Numbered from the stretch's first letter, positions 46,725 to 54,766 are shown. The stretch is 64,000 nt of DNA from Candidatus Gastranaerophilales bacterium (GCA_944324345.1 CALUVT010000001.1:62001-126000); one strand, 5' to 3'. The notes: a model not told the origin generated them from the sequence alone. A program made the numbers and translations.

Positions 46725-46746
46725 TTGCGAAAAAGTGCAATTTTAT

Positions 46747-47041
46747 TAATAGGTTTCTGAGACATTGAGACGAGAAAAATTAATAAAAAATCAAACAGAC
46801 AGCACGATTGAGGCTGTTTTTTAGTATTGAGATGCATGGGTCTTTTCTTGCACTTAAGTACTCTTTTCTTGCACTCTTTTGCACTCCATTTGCAAAATTT
46901 TAAAATCACATTAGGCTAAAATCGGCAAGGTGTTTAAAGATAAGCCCAGTGCAAGAAAGTGCAAAAAAGTGCAATTTTATTTTTACTTGCAAGTTTAGAT
47001 ACCCTAAATTATCAATAAGATTTGGATATTTACGCAATTTC
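46747..47041 (+). repeat. ~300-bp direct repeat, copy R1, with AGTGCAA iterons
   Basis: About 295 bp that recurs at 47949-48302. It contains TTGCACT at 46848, 46869 and 46879 and AGTGCAA at 46948, 46958 and 46968. The latter three are exactly 10 bp apart, one helical turn. The two groups face each other, so 46869-46885 can pair with 46948-46964. This suggests multimer binding of a protein, for example a transposase or replication initiator. No gene lies in it. Confidence 0.75.
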
Positions 47042-47350
47042 TAATTCATAACCTAATTCATGGAATATTTTTACAATAGTTGAAAATTTAGGTTCTTTTT
47101 CATTTTTAAATAAACTATATAAATGAGTTCTAGACATTCCAATTTTCTTTGCAAAACCTGAAATTGAATTTCTTGATTTGATGGCAATTTCTAATGCTCT
47201 ATAAAAAGAATTAAAATCACCATCTTCAATATAATCTTTTAAACTTGTATTTAGATATAATTTAATATCTTCATCTGTTTTTAAGTCGTTAACTATATAA
47301 TTTTCTAAATCTATTGTATGTTTTAATTCTTTCATTGTAAGTTTCTCCAT
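47030..47350 (-). CDS. HTH antitoxin of a RelE/HigB-type pair
   Basis: 106 residues with a C-terminal XRE-type HTH (SISGFAKKIGMSRTHLYSLFKNEKEPK), as in addiction-module antidote proteins of the HigA2/YdaS-like group. It lies downstream of the toxin and overlaps it by 19 bases, the toxin-first order of HigBA modules. It should neutralise the toxin and repress the operon. Confidence 0.8.
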   Translation of the reverse strand: MEKLTMKELKHTIDLENYIVNDLKTDEDIKLYLNTSLKDYIEDGDFNSFYRALEIAIKSRNSISGFAKKIGMSRTHLYSLFKNEKEPKFSTIVKIFHELGYELEIA

Positions 47351-47655
47351 TCTTGAAGTATACTTTTTGCTTTTAGGATATCTTTACTTTGTGTTGATTT
47401 ATCGCCACCATTAATAAGTAAAACTATTATATTATCTATTTCAGTATAATAAATCCGATATCCGGACCCAAACTTAAATCTTAGTTCAGATATTTCATTG
47501 TCTATTTTCTTATGGTCTCCAAAATTATTTTCTAATAATCTTGTTAACCTGCTTTGTATCCTTATTTTTGTATTTTTATCAAGCGAATTCATCCATTCAA
47601 TAAATGGAGCTTTATCATCTGCTAATTGGGCAATTTTTACAATTCGCGTGTTCAT
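47332..47655 (-). CDS. RelE/HigB-like toxin
   Basis: About 107 residues from the ATG at 47655; TACACT ends 6 nt upstream, so an in-frame start at 47682 is unlikely. The family pattern is clear: IVKIAQL, FIEWMNSLDKNTKIRIQSRL, ISELRFKFGSGYRIYYTEID and VLLINGGDKSTQSKDI. Such toxins cleave mRNA on the ribosome. The pair is bracketed by repeats R1 and R2. Confidence 0.85.
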   Translation of the reverse strand: MNTRIVKIAQLADDKAPFIEWMNSLDKNTKIRIQSRLTRLLENNFGDHKKIDNEISELRFKFGSGYRIYYTEIDNIIVLLINGGDKSTQSKDILKAKSILQEWRNLQ

Positions 47656-47850
47656 ATTAATAGTGTAAACTATAGCAGACACTTTGTCAATTTTGTGGTG
47701 TTTATTCTTAATAAGTTCTTAATAAAAAGTTTTGAGCAAATGACTTGACTTTTATTGCTACAAGAGCGATTAATGTGTATGTAAAAGTTAATAAGGAGGT
47801 ATTAAAAAAGAACAAATTAAGATAAATTACATTTTTAACTGAATAGATAT

Positions 47851-47880
47851 GGGCTGATGGTCCCAGTCCACTGAGTGCAT
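47851..47880 (+). pseudogene. Possible degenerate tRNA-Ile copy
   Basis: GGGCTG followed closely by AGTCCACTG echoes the 5' end and T arm of tRNA-Ile, with the middle missing. It lies about 68 bp before R2, as the real tRNA lies about 60 bp before R1, and weak similarity continues between. The rest of the 47656-47948 gap holds no gene; AAGGAGGT at about 47802 leads into no credible frame. Confidence 0.35.
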
Positions 47881-47948
47881 GTATAAATATATAGGTATAT
47901 ATTATGAAGCTTTATTGGGTGCGAAATTTTTGCAGGTTAATAATAGGT

Positions 47949-48302
47949 AATAGGTTTCTGGGACATTGAGACGGGGAAATTTTAATAAAAAATCAAACAG
48001 ACAGCACGATTGAGGCTGTTTTTTAGTATTGAGATGTATAGGTCTTTTCTTGCACTTAACTACTCAATTTTTGCACTCTTTTGCACTCCATTTGTAAATT
48101 TTTAAGACCACATTAGGCTAAAATCGCCTTGTTGTTTAAAGTTAAGCCCAGTGCAAGAGCGGATTGTCGGCAGAGGGCTGAAGCGAAGCGTGCCCGTTTA
48201 ACGCCGACAAACAAGAGAAGTGCAAAAAAGTGCAACTTTATTTTTACTTGTAAATTGAGATACACCAAATTATCAATAAGATTTGGATATTTACACAATT
48301 TT
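47949..48302 (+). repeat. ~300-bp direct repeat, copy R2, interrupted by a palindromic element
   Basis: Matches R1 from TAATAGGTTTCTG to CAATTT with scattered substitutions. It is longer only because 58 bp are inserted at 48158-48215. The iterons TTGCACT and AGTGCAA are conserved. R2 is followed by the caspase-like gene where R1 is followed by the antitoxin gene. Confidence 0.75.
48158..48215 (+). repeat. Palindromic element, copy A
   Basis: 58 bp beginning AGCGGATTGTCGGC and ending GCCGACAAACAAG. Stems: TTGTCGGC/GCCGACAA, and inside GGGC/GCCC with a GCGAAGC tip. R1 shows the uninterrupted sequence (GTGCAAG then AAAGTGC), so the insertion point is exact; CAAG is present at both borders of the insert. 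Confidence 0.8.
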
Positions 48303-48316
48303 AACTTTTATTTAAT

Positions 48317-49105
48317 TTACATATCATATAATTTTAAGCCATCAATAATTGAATAATGACCACAGATATCTTCTTCTCCTACTCGTATAATCTTAGCAGG
48401 ACCTCTATTTTCTTGATTTATAGTATTATCACATAACGTTAATTCAACTTGATGCCCTTTAGCAGGTTTTCCTGCAATGCTTTTTCCATTCGTTTCACAA
48501 CATGCTACAAGAACTAAATCTCCTTTTTTCATTTTTGGATTAGAATTAATATATTTTAAAATAGGACCATCTGCGGTACACCAGTTTTTATCTTCGATAT
48601 TTCCGGTACCATGTCCTATCAATATATGTTTAATCTTATCTTTTGGAAATTTACCAGCTTTAACTTCATCTGCAATAACAGAAAGAGTTGCATTAAATTG
48701 TCTAACGTTACCTGAGCAATAAAGATTTAATCCTGTTTCGTCTTTAAAAGCTTTTACTAAATCTTCCATATCTGATTGTGATAGAAATCCTTTGTCACAA
48801 AGTTTTTCATAAGTAACTCGAGAAGCTGGTCTTTTCGTTGAACGAATACTAAATAATGCTTTATTTTGTTCTGCTAAAATATCCTGTCCTAAAAATTCAT
48901 TATTAATTTCAGGTTCTCTTATTGTCGTAGATAGATTATTATTGGTTTTAATTGGTGAGTCAGATGTCAAGGATGATTCTTTTATTGTTATTTCTGAAGG
49001 TTTAGTGACTCTTTTAATAACTATCTTCTTTTGGGAATTAGCACTAATTTTTGCTTTTTTTATAGATTGCCTAAGATTATATATTGATTTTGGTAAAATT
49101 TTCAT
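48317..49105 (-). CDS. Caspase-like (clan CD) candidate, unknown function
   Basis: 262 residues with AAGGGG upstream. Residues 1-95 are basic and low-complexity. After that the sequence has HILIGHGTGN near residue 174 and DLVLVACCETNG near 210. A His after a hydrophobic strand (hhGHG) and a Cys after another (hhACC) is the dyad arrangement of caspase, CHAT and other clan CD peptidases. No family can be named with confidence. It lies between R2 and the transposase, so it is cargo. Confidence 0.45.
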   Translation of the reverse strand: MKILPKSIYNLRQSIKKAKISANSQKKIVIKRVTKPSEITIKESSLTSDSPIKTNNNLSTTIREPEINNEFLGQDILAEQNKALFSIRSTKRPASRVTYEKLCDKGFLSQSDMEDLVKAFKDETGLNLYCSGNVRQFNATLSVIADEVKAGKFPKDKIKHILIGHGTGNIEDKNWCTADGPILKYINSNPKMKKGDLVLVACCETNGKSIAGKPAKGHQVELTLCDNTINQENRGPAKIIRVGEEDICGHYSIIDGLKLYDM

Positions 49106-49215
49106 ATAAAAACCCCTTAAATTCCCTTATGTTTATATAAAGTATTTTTTTTATTAAAAATTGACTTTTTTATTAAAAAAAATTTTAAATAAATACTATT
49201 TACCCCTACTTGACT

Positions 49216-49303
49216 TCTGTCTCAAAACAAGTGATGAATGTGTTGCACAAAGCATTACAAGGATTTTGAGACAATGGAAAACCACGTTGAGACAATTAAA
49301 TAC
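49216..49303. repeat. TTGAGACA repeats at the transposase start
   Basis: TGTCTCAAAA (49218-49227, inverted) and TTTTGAGACA (49264-49273) with TTGAGACAAT (49266-49275 and about 49290-49299) surround the transposase start codon. GACATTGAGACG also occurs in R1 and R2. They may be transposase sites, a left end or an autoregulatory operator. Confidence 0.45.
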
Positions 49304-51097
49304 ACCCCTGAGAAGGCAAAACAAAACGCTCTTGCAAAACTTGATTTAATCCGCAAATGGCAGGAGTTTCGCCGTAAAGCTGTCAACAAACTTCAAGCAG
49401 ACTATGATTTTGTCAAATTGCATAACAGTTCAAATTCTTATCTTTTCAATGTTTTAGGTAAAATTTCACGAGGAAGCCTGCATCGTTGGAAAGCATGTTT
49501 AGACGGGACAGAAGATTACACAAGGCTAATTCCTAATTACAAATACGTTTCTGTAAATGAATACAGAACCTGTCTAACGGATGAAGAAATCAAAATATTT
49601 ATGGGCTTGCTCCTACACCCTAATAGAATTTGTATCGGCAAAGCAATCGCACTTACAAAATACAAGCTCAAAGAGCAAGGTCAAAGTTTCATCCCTGCAG
49701 ATATTACATTCAGACGCTACGCAAAATGGTTTAAGGACAACAATTACGACAAATGGGTACTTGCAAGAGACGGTGAAAAAGCACTTTCAGACAAAGTCGA
49801 ACCTTATATTAAAAGGGACGCAAGCCTGCTTGATGTCGGGGATATTTTAGTCGCAGACGGTCACAAACTTGCGTTTCAAGTGATTAATCCGTTTACGGGC
49901 AAGCCTTGTCGGGCAACTTTAGTCGGATTTTTAGACTGGAAATCAACAGCACTGGTCGGTTATGAAATTATGCTTGAAGAAAATACCCAATGCATTGCAA
50001 GTGCCCTAAGAAACGCAATAATAAACCTCGATATGATACCTAAAATTGTCTATCAAGATAACGGCAGAGCATTTAGAGCAAAATACTTTACAGATGATAA
50101 AGGATTCGGAGAATTAGGCTTTTATGGGCTATATGCAAAACTCGGGATTGAAACGGTATTTGCAAGACCTTATAACGCAAGGTCAAAAGTTATTGAGAGG
50201 TTCTTTAAAGAATTTCAAGAAGGATTTGAAAAACTAATGCCAAGTTATGTCGGCTCATCAATTATCAACAAACCTGCATACTTGAAAAGAAATGAAAAAT
50301 TCCACTCCAACCTGCATAATGCCCTCTTGGTTGGCGGCGTTAAACGGGCACGCAGCGGAGCTGACTCCAGCCCTCTGCCGCCAATCCGCTACATCCCAAC
50401 AATAGAAGAAACAATCAAAATGATTGATATGTGGCTTAAGTTCAAGAATTCTCAATCCTGCACAAATGCACCTAATATGACAATCGCAGAAGTTTTAGAA
50501 AATCGCAAAAAGCAGAATATTGATAAAAGCTTGCTTGACGATTTGATGCTGGCAACAGAAGTCAAAACAATTCAGCGAAATGGTGTAAGGTTCTTAAACT
50601 GCGATTATTTTGACGAAAGATTATACGGGCTGAGAGGAAAAGTTTTAGTAAAATACAACCTGTTTGATCTAACAAGTGTAAAAGTTTTTACCCAGAAAGG
50701 CGAATACTTATGCACCGCAGAGCGAGTAACCGAAACCCACCCAATGGCAAAGATTTTAGGAACTGTTGAGGATTTAGAGGATTACAAACAAAAAATCCAA
50801 AAACAACAAAAACTGAAAAGAAAAACTATAAATTCGGTTAAAAAATTATTGACTAATGATGAAATAAAACTAATTGAAGCAAGGTCGAACCAAGAAGAAA
50901 TTGAAAATTCTAACAATTTTCACAAAGAGTTCAAGCCTCGTTCAAATGGTGTTCAAAAAATAAACAACGGAGAAAAGTCCCTCCCGATTTTCAAAAACAA
51001 TTCAGAAAAGTACGAATATTTGATAAAACATAACCCAAGCGACACTTGGATTGCAGAATTTAAACAAACAAAGGAGTACAAACTTTTATATGAATAG
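49274..51097 (+). CDS. MuA/TnsB-like DDE transposase with in-frame palindromic insertion
   Basis: 607 residues from the ATG at 49274. It is clearly homologous to the transposase at 20105 from its residue 90 onward, but lacks the N-terminal HTH of that protein. Catalytic residues are D195 (VADGH), D262 (YQDNG) and E308 (VIERFF). At about residues 350-372 it carries 18 extra residues (VGGVKRARSGADSSPLPPI) encoded by palindromic element B, placed between the core and the next helix. The stop codon TAG overlaps the first bases of element C. The insertion probably leaves the catalytic core intact. Confidence 0.85.
   Translation: MENHVETIKYTPEKAKQNALAKLDLIRKWQEFRRKAVNKLQADYDFVKLHNSSNSYLFNVLGKISRGSLHRWKACLDGTEDYTRLIPNYKYVSVNEYRTCLTDEEIKIFMGLLLHPNRICIGKAIALTKYKLKEQGQSFIPADITFRRYAKWFKDNNYDKWVLARDGEKALSDKVEPYIKRDASLLDVGDILVADGHKLAFQVINPFTGKPCRATLVGFLDWKSTALVGYEIMLEENTQCIASALRNAIINLDMIPKIVYQDNGRAFRAKYFTDDKGFGELGFYGLYAKLGIETVFARPYNARSKVIERFFKEFQEGFEKLMPSYVGSSIINKPAYLKRNEKFHSNLHNALLVGGVKRARSGADSSPLPPIRYIPTIEETIKMIDMWLKFKNSQSCTNAPNMTIAEVLENRKKQNIDKSLLDDLMLATEVKTIQRNGVRFLNCDYFDERLYGLRGKVLVKYNLFDLTSVKVFTQKGEYLCTAERVTETHPMAKILGTVEDLEDYKQKIQKQQKLKRKTINSVKKLLTNDEIKLIEARSNQEEIENSNNFHKEFKPRSNGVQKINNGEKSLPIFKNNSEKYEYLIKHNPSDTWIAEFKQTKEYKLLYE
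50326..50390 (-). repeat. Palindromic element, copy B (inside transposase gene)
   Basis: 65 bp in the opposite orientation to A, C and D: starts CTTGGTTGGCGGC, ends GCCGCCAATCCGCT. Stems are TTGGCGGC/GCCGCCAA, GGGC/GCCC and a GGAG/CTCC tip. It keeps the reading frame open. The paralogue at 20105 has only three codons at this site. Confidence 0.8.
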
Positions 51098-51155
51098 CGG
51101 ATTGAAAGCAGTGGGTCTAAGGCGAAGCCATACCCGTTTATTGCGAGCAACCAAG
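51096..51155 (+). repeat. Palindromic element, copy C (transposase-ATPase junction)
   Basis: 60 bp, AGCGGATTG...CAACCAAG. It shares its ends and the GTTTA segment with A, but the inner stem is GGGT/ACCC instead of GGGC/GCCC and the tip is GGC-GAA-GCC. Both changes keep pairing. It supplies the last bases of the transposase stop codon and separates the gene from the ATPase, which in the first transposon follows after 2 bases. Confidence 0.78.
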
Positions 51156-51165
51156 AAAGGATAAA

Positions 51166-51846
51166 ATGAAAAAAATCTTTATAAAAACTCGAAATGTAAG
51201 GAATTTTATAGGCTTAGTTGAAGCCCTGAAAAGCAAACCTAAAAACATTCCTAAAATGGGACTTATATATGGTGAGCCGGGGCTCGGAAAATCGCAAACG
51301 GCACTTTGGCTAGCCTGCAAGTATGATGGGATTTACATTCGAGCCTCAAACCTTATGACAAGCAGGTGGCTTGTTGAAGAAATCGTTAGGGAAATGGACG
51401 AACTTCCTCGGTATTTAACCTCAGACAACTTTAATGTCGTGATTAGCAAACTTATTCAAAAGCCAAAAATTATTTTTGTAGATGAAATCGACTACTTGAT
51501 GAACAATTACAAAAGTGTCGAGACCCTAAGAGATATCCACGATAAAACAGATTGCCCGATAATCTTTGTTGGAATGGGCTTGGCTCTTAGAAAACTTGAA
51601 AGATACAAGCACCTGTATGACAGATTTAGTGAGATTGTAAAGTTTGAGACCTTTGAAATAGAAGATTTAAGCCAGATTTTTAGCCAACTCTCTGAAATAC
51701 CATTTACCCCTGATTCGATAGAATATATCCACAAAAAATACAACAGGTTCAGACAAATAGTACAGCTTATAAGCAAACTTGAAACTATTGCAAAAGAAAA
51801 TGGTCTAACAGAAATTACATTTGAGATTATAAAGGAACTCGTATGA
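51166..51846 (+). CDS. TnsC/MuB-like AAA+ ATPase (second module)
   Basis: 226 residues with Walker A GEPGLGKSQ, Walker B IIFVDEIDYL and sensor GMGLALRKL. It aligns along its length with the ATPase at 22087. GAAAGG, just after element C, is its ribosome site. The stop TGA directly abuts element D. Expected role: ATP-dependent target binding and transposase activation. Confidence 0.88.
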   Translation: MKKIFIKTRNVRNFIGLVEALKSKPKNIPKMGLIYGEPGLGKSQTALWLACKYDGIYIRASNLMTSRWLVEEIVREMDELPRYLTSDNFNVVISKLIQKPKIIFVDEIDYLMNNYKSVETLRDIHDKTDCPIIFVGMGLALRKLERYKHLYDRFSEIVKFETFEIEDLSQIFSQLSEIPFTPDSIEYIHKKYNRFRQIVQLISKLETIAKENGLTEITFEIIKELV

Positions 51847-51942
51847 AGCGGATTTTCGGTAGGGCGCCGTGTGAGCGAAAGCGAACCCAGCCCGTAAGGT
51901 GTCGGTCAGACGTTACTCTGCCGACACCCCGAATAATCCAAG
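51847..51942 (+). repeat. Palindromic element, copy D (ATPase-wHTH junction)
   Basis: 96 bp, AGCGGATT...AATCCAAG, starting at the base after the ATPase stop codon. It keeps GGGC/GCCC with a GCGAAAGC tip and has an extra hairpin, GGTGTCGG/CCGACACC (8 bp, 51898-51928). The following CGAAAGG serves the winged-helix gene. In the first transposon the corresponding genes overlap. Confidence 0.75.
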
Positions 51943-51955
51943 ACGAAAGGACAAT

Positions 51956-52516
51956 ATGAATATAGAACGATTAGCTAAAAGATTAAAAGAATTTACCCTT
52001 GATGATATTGAATTGATAGCAGAATGCGATTGCAAAACAGAGCTTGAACAGCTTTTGAACAGCAATAAAATACTTTTTGAAAACGGGATTTATAAATACA
52101 ATGAGGAAACAAAAACAGGTGAAAATTATGAAATCTTCAGCCCGCTAAAGAATAAACACCTAAAAATTAGTATAGAAGATGCAAAAGAATATTTTATGAA
52201 AAATTATGTTGAAAAGTACTGCAAATTCGAGACCTACAGAAACTATAACGCCATTTTTAATTTTAATATTATACCTTTTATAAACTGCTATTACCTGCAT
52301 GAAATTGATATTGAGTCGATAAAAGAACTTTTTAAAGTCTGCGAATTGAGACGCCTGAAGCCCCGCAGAATTAAAAATACAATGGCTCTTCTAAACCAGC
52401 TGATAAAATATTTCCAACACCTTGGAGTGATTGATAGAAGTTGCGTTTATCAGGTTAAAAAAGTACAAGACAAAAACCATTTTGGTATTGAAAACTTAAT
52501 TTTTGAGGGATTTTAA
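51956..52516 (+). CDS. Winged-helix accessory protein with integrase core-binding-like C-terminus
   Basis: About 186 residues from the ATG at 51956; in-frame codons upstream belong to element D. The N-terminal 50 residues match the winged helix of the protein at 22763. Residues about 80-165 (YFMKNYVEKYCKFETYRNY ... LNQLIKYFQHLGVID) resemble the core-binding (SAM-like) domain of tyrosine recombinases, but no catalytic domain follows. A DNA-targeting role is plausible. Its stop overlaps the next start. Confidence 0.55.
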   Translation: MNIERLAKRLKEFTLDDIELIAECDCKTELEQLLNSNKILFENGIYKYNEETKTGENYEIFSPLKNKHLKISIEDAKEYFMKNYVEKYCKFETYRNYNAIFNFNIIPFINCYYLHEIDIESIKELFKVCELRRLKPRRIKNTMALLNQLIKYFQHLGVIDRSCVYQVKKVQDKNHFGIENLIFEGF

Positions 52517-52914
52517 TGAGTAAAATGAAATTATTTAAACAAGCAGAGCAAATGTATTTAAAAGGCTCGACCGTTAGTGAAATCTCTTTAGAACTTGGGA
52601 TTGCAAAAAGGACTTTATTTTACTGGAAAAAGCAATATGATTGGGATAAAAAGCGAAAAGAATCGGTATATGATAACTCCCAGTTTAAAGAAGATTTGCA
52701 AAAGTTTGCCCAAAAGCTTATGGATAAAATTGCAAACAGTAATAAAACTAATAGCCAGATAAGCCAAGCAGAATACTATTCCCTAGTGAACATTTTAAAC
52801 TTTCTCCCTGAATTGAAAGAAAATAATACTCAAAACGAAACACCACAAATAAAAACCGAACTTTCCCCAGACTTCATTCGCCAAATCGAGCGTGAAATTT
52901 TAGGTATAGAGTAA
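52516..52914 (+). CDS. Small HTH protein of the transposition module (second)
   Basis: 132 residues: a homeodomain-like HTH (YLKGSTVSEISLELGIAK, RTLFYWKKQYDWDKK) and a charged tail. Equivalent to the gene at 25820. It is coupled to the winged-helix gene by a 1-base overlap, which is probably the ancestral order; in the first transposon a second transposase separates them. Confidence 0.6.
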   Translation: MSKMKLFKQAEQMYLKGSTVSEISLELGIAKRTLFYWKKQYDWDKKRKESVYDNSQFKEDLQKFAQKLMDKIANSNKTNSQISQAEYYSLVNILNFLPELKENNTQNETPQIKTELSPDFIRQIEREILGIE

Positions 52915-52915
52915 A

Positions 52916-54766
52916 TTAATAATTAAAATTTTTAACTGTTGCAATGCCAGACCTTTGTAATAATTCGAAAAATTCATTAATATCTTTTCTTTTCTGTATA
53001 GGATATTTCATGCTAGAACGAATATTTGAAAAAGTAAAAGTTATCGATTTTTTTGCTCTTGATAAAGCCACAAAAAAAGCACATCTATCTTCTGCTGGTT
53101 GGTTTTTAAAGTTCCAAAAAGCAGAATCTTCCAGTCCAACGAAATATACGGCAGAATATTCCAACCCCTTACTTTTGTGTATAGTCATAATAGGAATAGA
53201 ATTTAACCCACAAAAATTATTGATAGCATATTGCCAATTTTTATTAGCCTCTTCGTATTCGATATTAAAAAGTTCAATAAATTTATCTAGTATTGTATCA
53301 AAATAACTTCCTTGACTGTAAACGGGAAAATATGCTTTGATTCGATTTATATCCAAAAATGATTTTATAGTATCAACAATTTCAGATATATTACGATTCT
53401 GATCTATCATAATTTTTATACTATTTTTTAAATCAAATATTTCTTCTTGCAACTCTTCATATGTAGAATTATTGTTGCTATCAATACTAAAAATATTTAT
53501 CACGGTTTCTTTAATTTTTTCCCATTTTTGAGCTTGCCTTATATTTATTGCACAAGAAATAATATCTAAAATAAGATCAATGATCGGTTCTTTTATCAGA
53601 TCTTGATATTCAATTTCAACTCTTGCACGGATGTTTTTCTCTTTTAATGCTTTAATAATCGTCGGACTATAATCCTGTACTCGTTGTTTACATATAATAC
53701 AAATATCATTAGGTTTAATACCTATGCAAATTTTTTCCTCAATATTGTTAGCAATAGCATTTGCTTCCAATTCCTCATCATCCGAAATAAAAAGATTAAT
53801 CTCCCCGTCTGAAGAATTCCACTTTTCAGAACATTTAATATCTAAATTTTCTTCTTGCAAAGATTCATACATACGTCTTTGAAGTTCAACTAATTTTGGT
53901 GCAGATCTATGATTCATCAATAAAACTTTTTGGTCAGATTGAAATTCATCATTATATATTTCGAAAACATTTTTCATAGCCCCTGCCCAAAGCATAATAC
54001 GCTGTTTATTGTCACCAACCGCAGTTATTATAGAATTTGACCCTAAAAAACAGTCTTTGATGAATTTATATTGTAAATCAGTAGTATCTTGAAATTCGTC
54101 TAAAAATACATGGCTATATGTTGTTTGAATAGCTAATTTAATTTGTTCATTGGTAAGTATTATATAGTCTGCCAATTTATTAATCATTTTGAAAGTAAGA
54201 GTTGCTTTATGATTATCAAATCCTTTAAGCAATAAAGACCATATTCTACTTCTAAATTCATCTAAATTTAAAGGAAGAGAAGTTTCTTCAAGAGTTTTGT
54301 CATAGTATGTATTAAACTTGCTACTTATAGTTCCATTCAATATAGATCCTTGCCTAATAAAAGCCTGATCTATTATATTTAAATCGTTTATTAAATAATC
54401 TGCTTTAGGTCTTAATTCTTCAGGCAAAGCATAAAGAAAGTGATCCAAAATCCTTTTAAAAAACGCATCATACGTCATAGAAGAGAATCTCAATTTTGCA
54501 TCTTGTCCACAGCGTTTTTCAACTCTTTCTTTTAAATTCTGTGCTGCGTCTGTCTTAAAACTAATCGCCAATATTTTTCTCGGATTTTTACAAAGATTTG
54601 TTTGTAAAAGATAAGTCGCTTTTTGAGCTAATAATTCAGTTTTTCCAGCTCCTGGTCCTGCGATTACTAAAATATTATTCTGAGAAGTTACAGCTTGAAA
54701 TGCAGATTCTTCAAGAAGAATATTATCACTTGGATGCCAATTTCTTTTATCAATAATTTTCATCAT
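52916..54766 (-). CDS. gajB: GajB-like UvrD/Rep helicase (Gabija)
   Basis: 616 residues of superfamily 1 helicase. Motif I is AGPGAGKTELLA, motif II is VFLDEFQDTTDLQ, QRIMLWAGA and LLMNHRSAPKL are motifs III-IV, TIHKSKGLEYSAV is motif V and FVALSRAKKS is motif VI. It begins 1 base after the OLD-like gene, forming the GajA-GajB order of Gabija anti-phage systems, where GajB senses nucleic-acid termini and activates GajA. Confidence 0.88.
   Translation of the reverse strand: MMKIIDKRNWHPSDNILLEESAFQAVTSQNNILVIAGPGAGKTELLAQKATYLLQTNLCKNPRKILAISFKTDAAQNLKERVEKRCGQDAKLRFSSMTYDAFFKRILDHFLYALPEELRPKADYLINDLNIIDQAFIRQGSILNGTISSKFNTYYDKTLEETSLPLNLDEFRSRIWSLLLKGFDNHKATLTFKMINKLADYIILTNEQIKLAIQTTYSHVFLDEFQDTTDLQYKFIKDCFLGSNSIITAVGDNKQRIMLWAGAMKNVFEIYNDEFQSDQKVLLMNHRSAPKLVELQRRMYESLQEENLDIKCSEKWNSSDGEINLFISDDEELEANAIANNIEEKICIGIKPNDICIICKQRVQDYSPTIIKALKEKNIRARVEIEYQDLIKEPIIDLILDIISCAINIRQAQKWEKIKETVINIFSIDSNNNSTYEELQEEIFDLKNSIKIMIDQNRNISEIVDTIKSFLDINRIKAYFPVYSQGSYFDTILDKFIELFNIEYEEANKNWQYAINNFCGLNSIPIMTIHKSKGLEYSAVYFVGLEDSAFWNFKNQPAEDRCAFFVALSRAKKSITFTFSNIRSSMKYPIQKRKDINEFFELLQRSGIATVKNFNY

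Noticed and set aside
46709-46909. 66-residue minus-strand frame in repeat R1
   Set aside because: It lies over iterons and a terminator; the equivalent frame in R2 is not preserved.
49161-49349. 62-residue plus-strand frame overlapping the transposase start
   Set aside because: Low-complexity, out of frame with the transposase, and without a ribosome site.
48158-51942. Palindromic elements as integron attC sites
   Set aside because: A GTTTAAC string in copies A and B resembles an attC core, but copies C and D lack it, the paired R'/R'' cores are missing, and no integron integrase is present.
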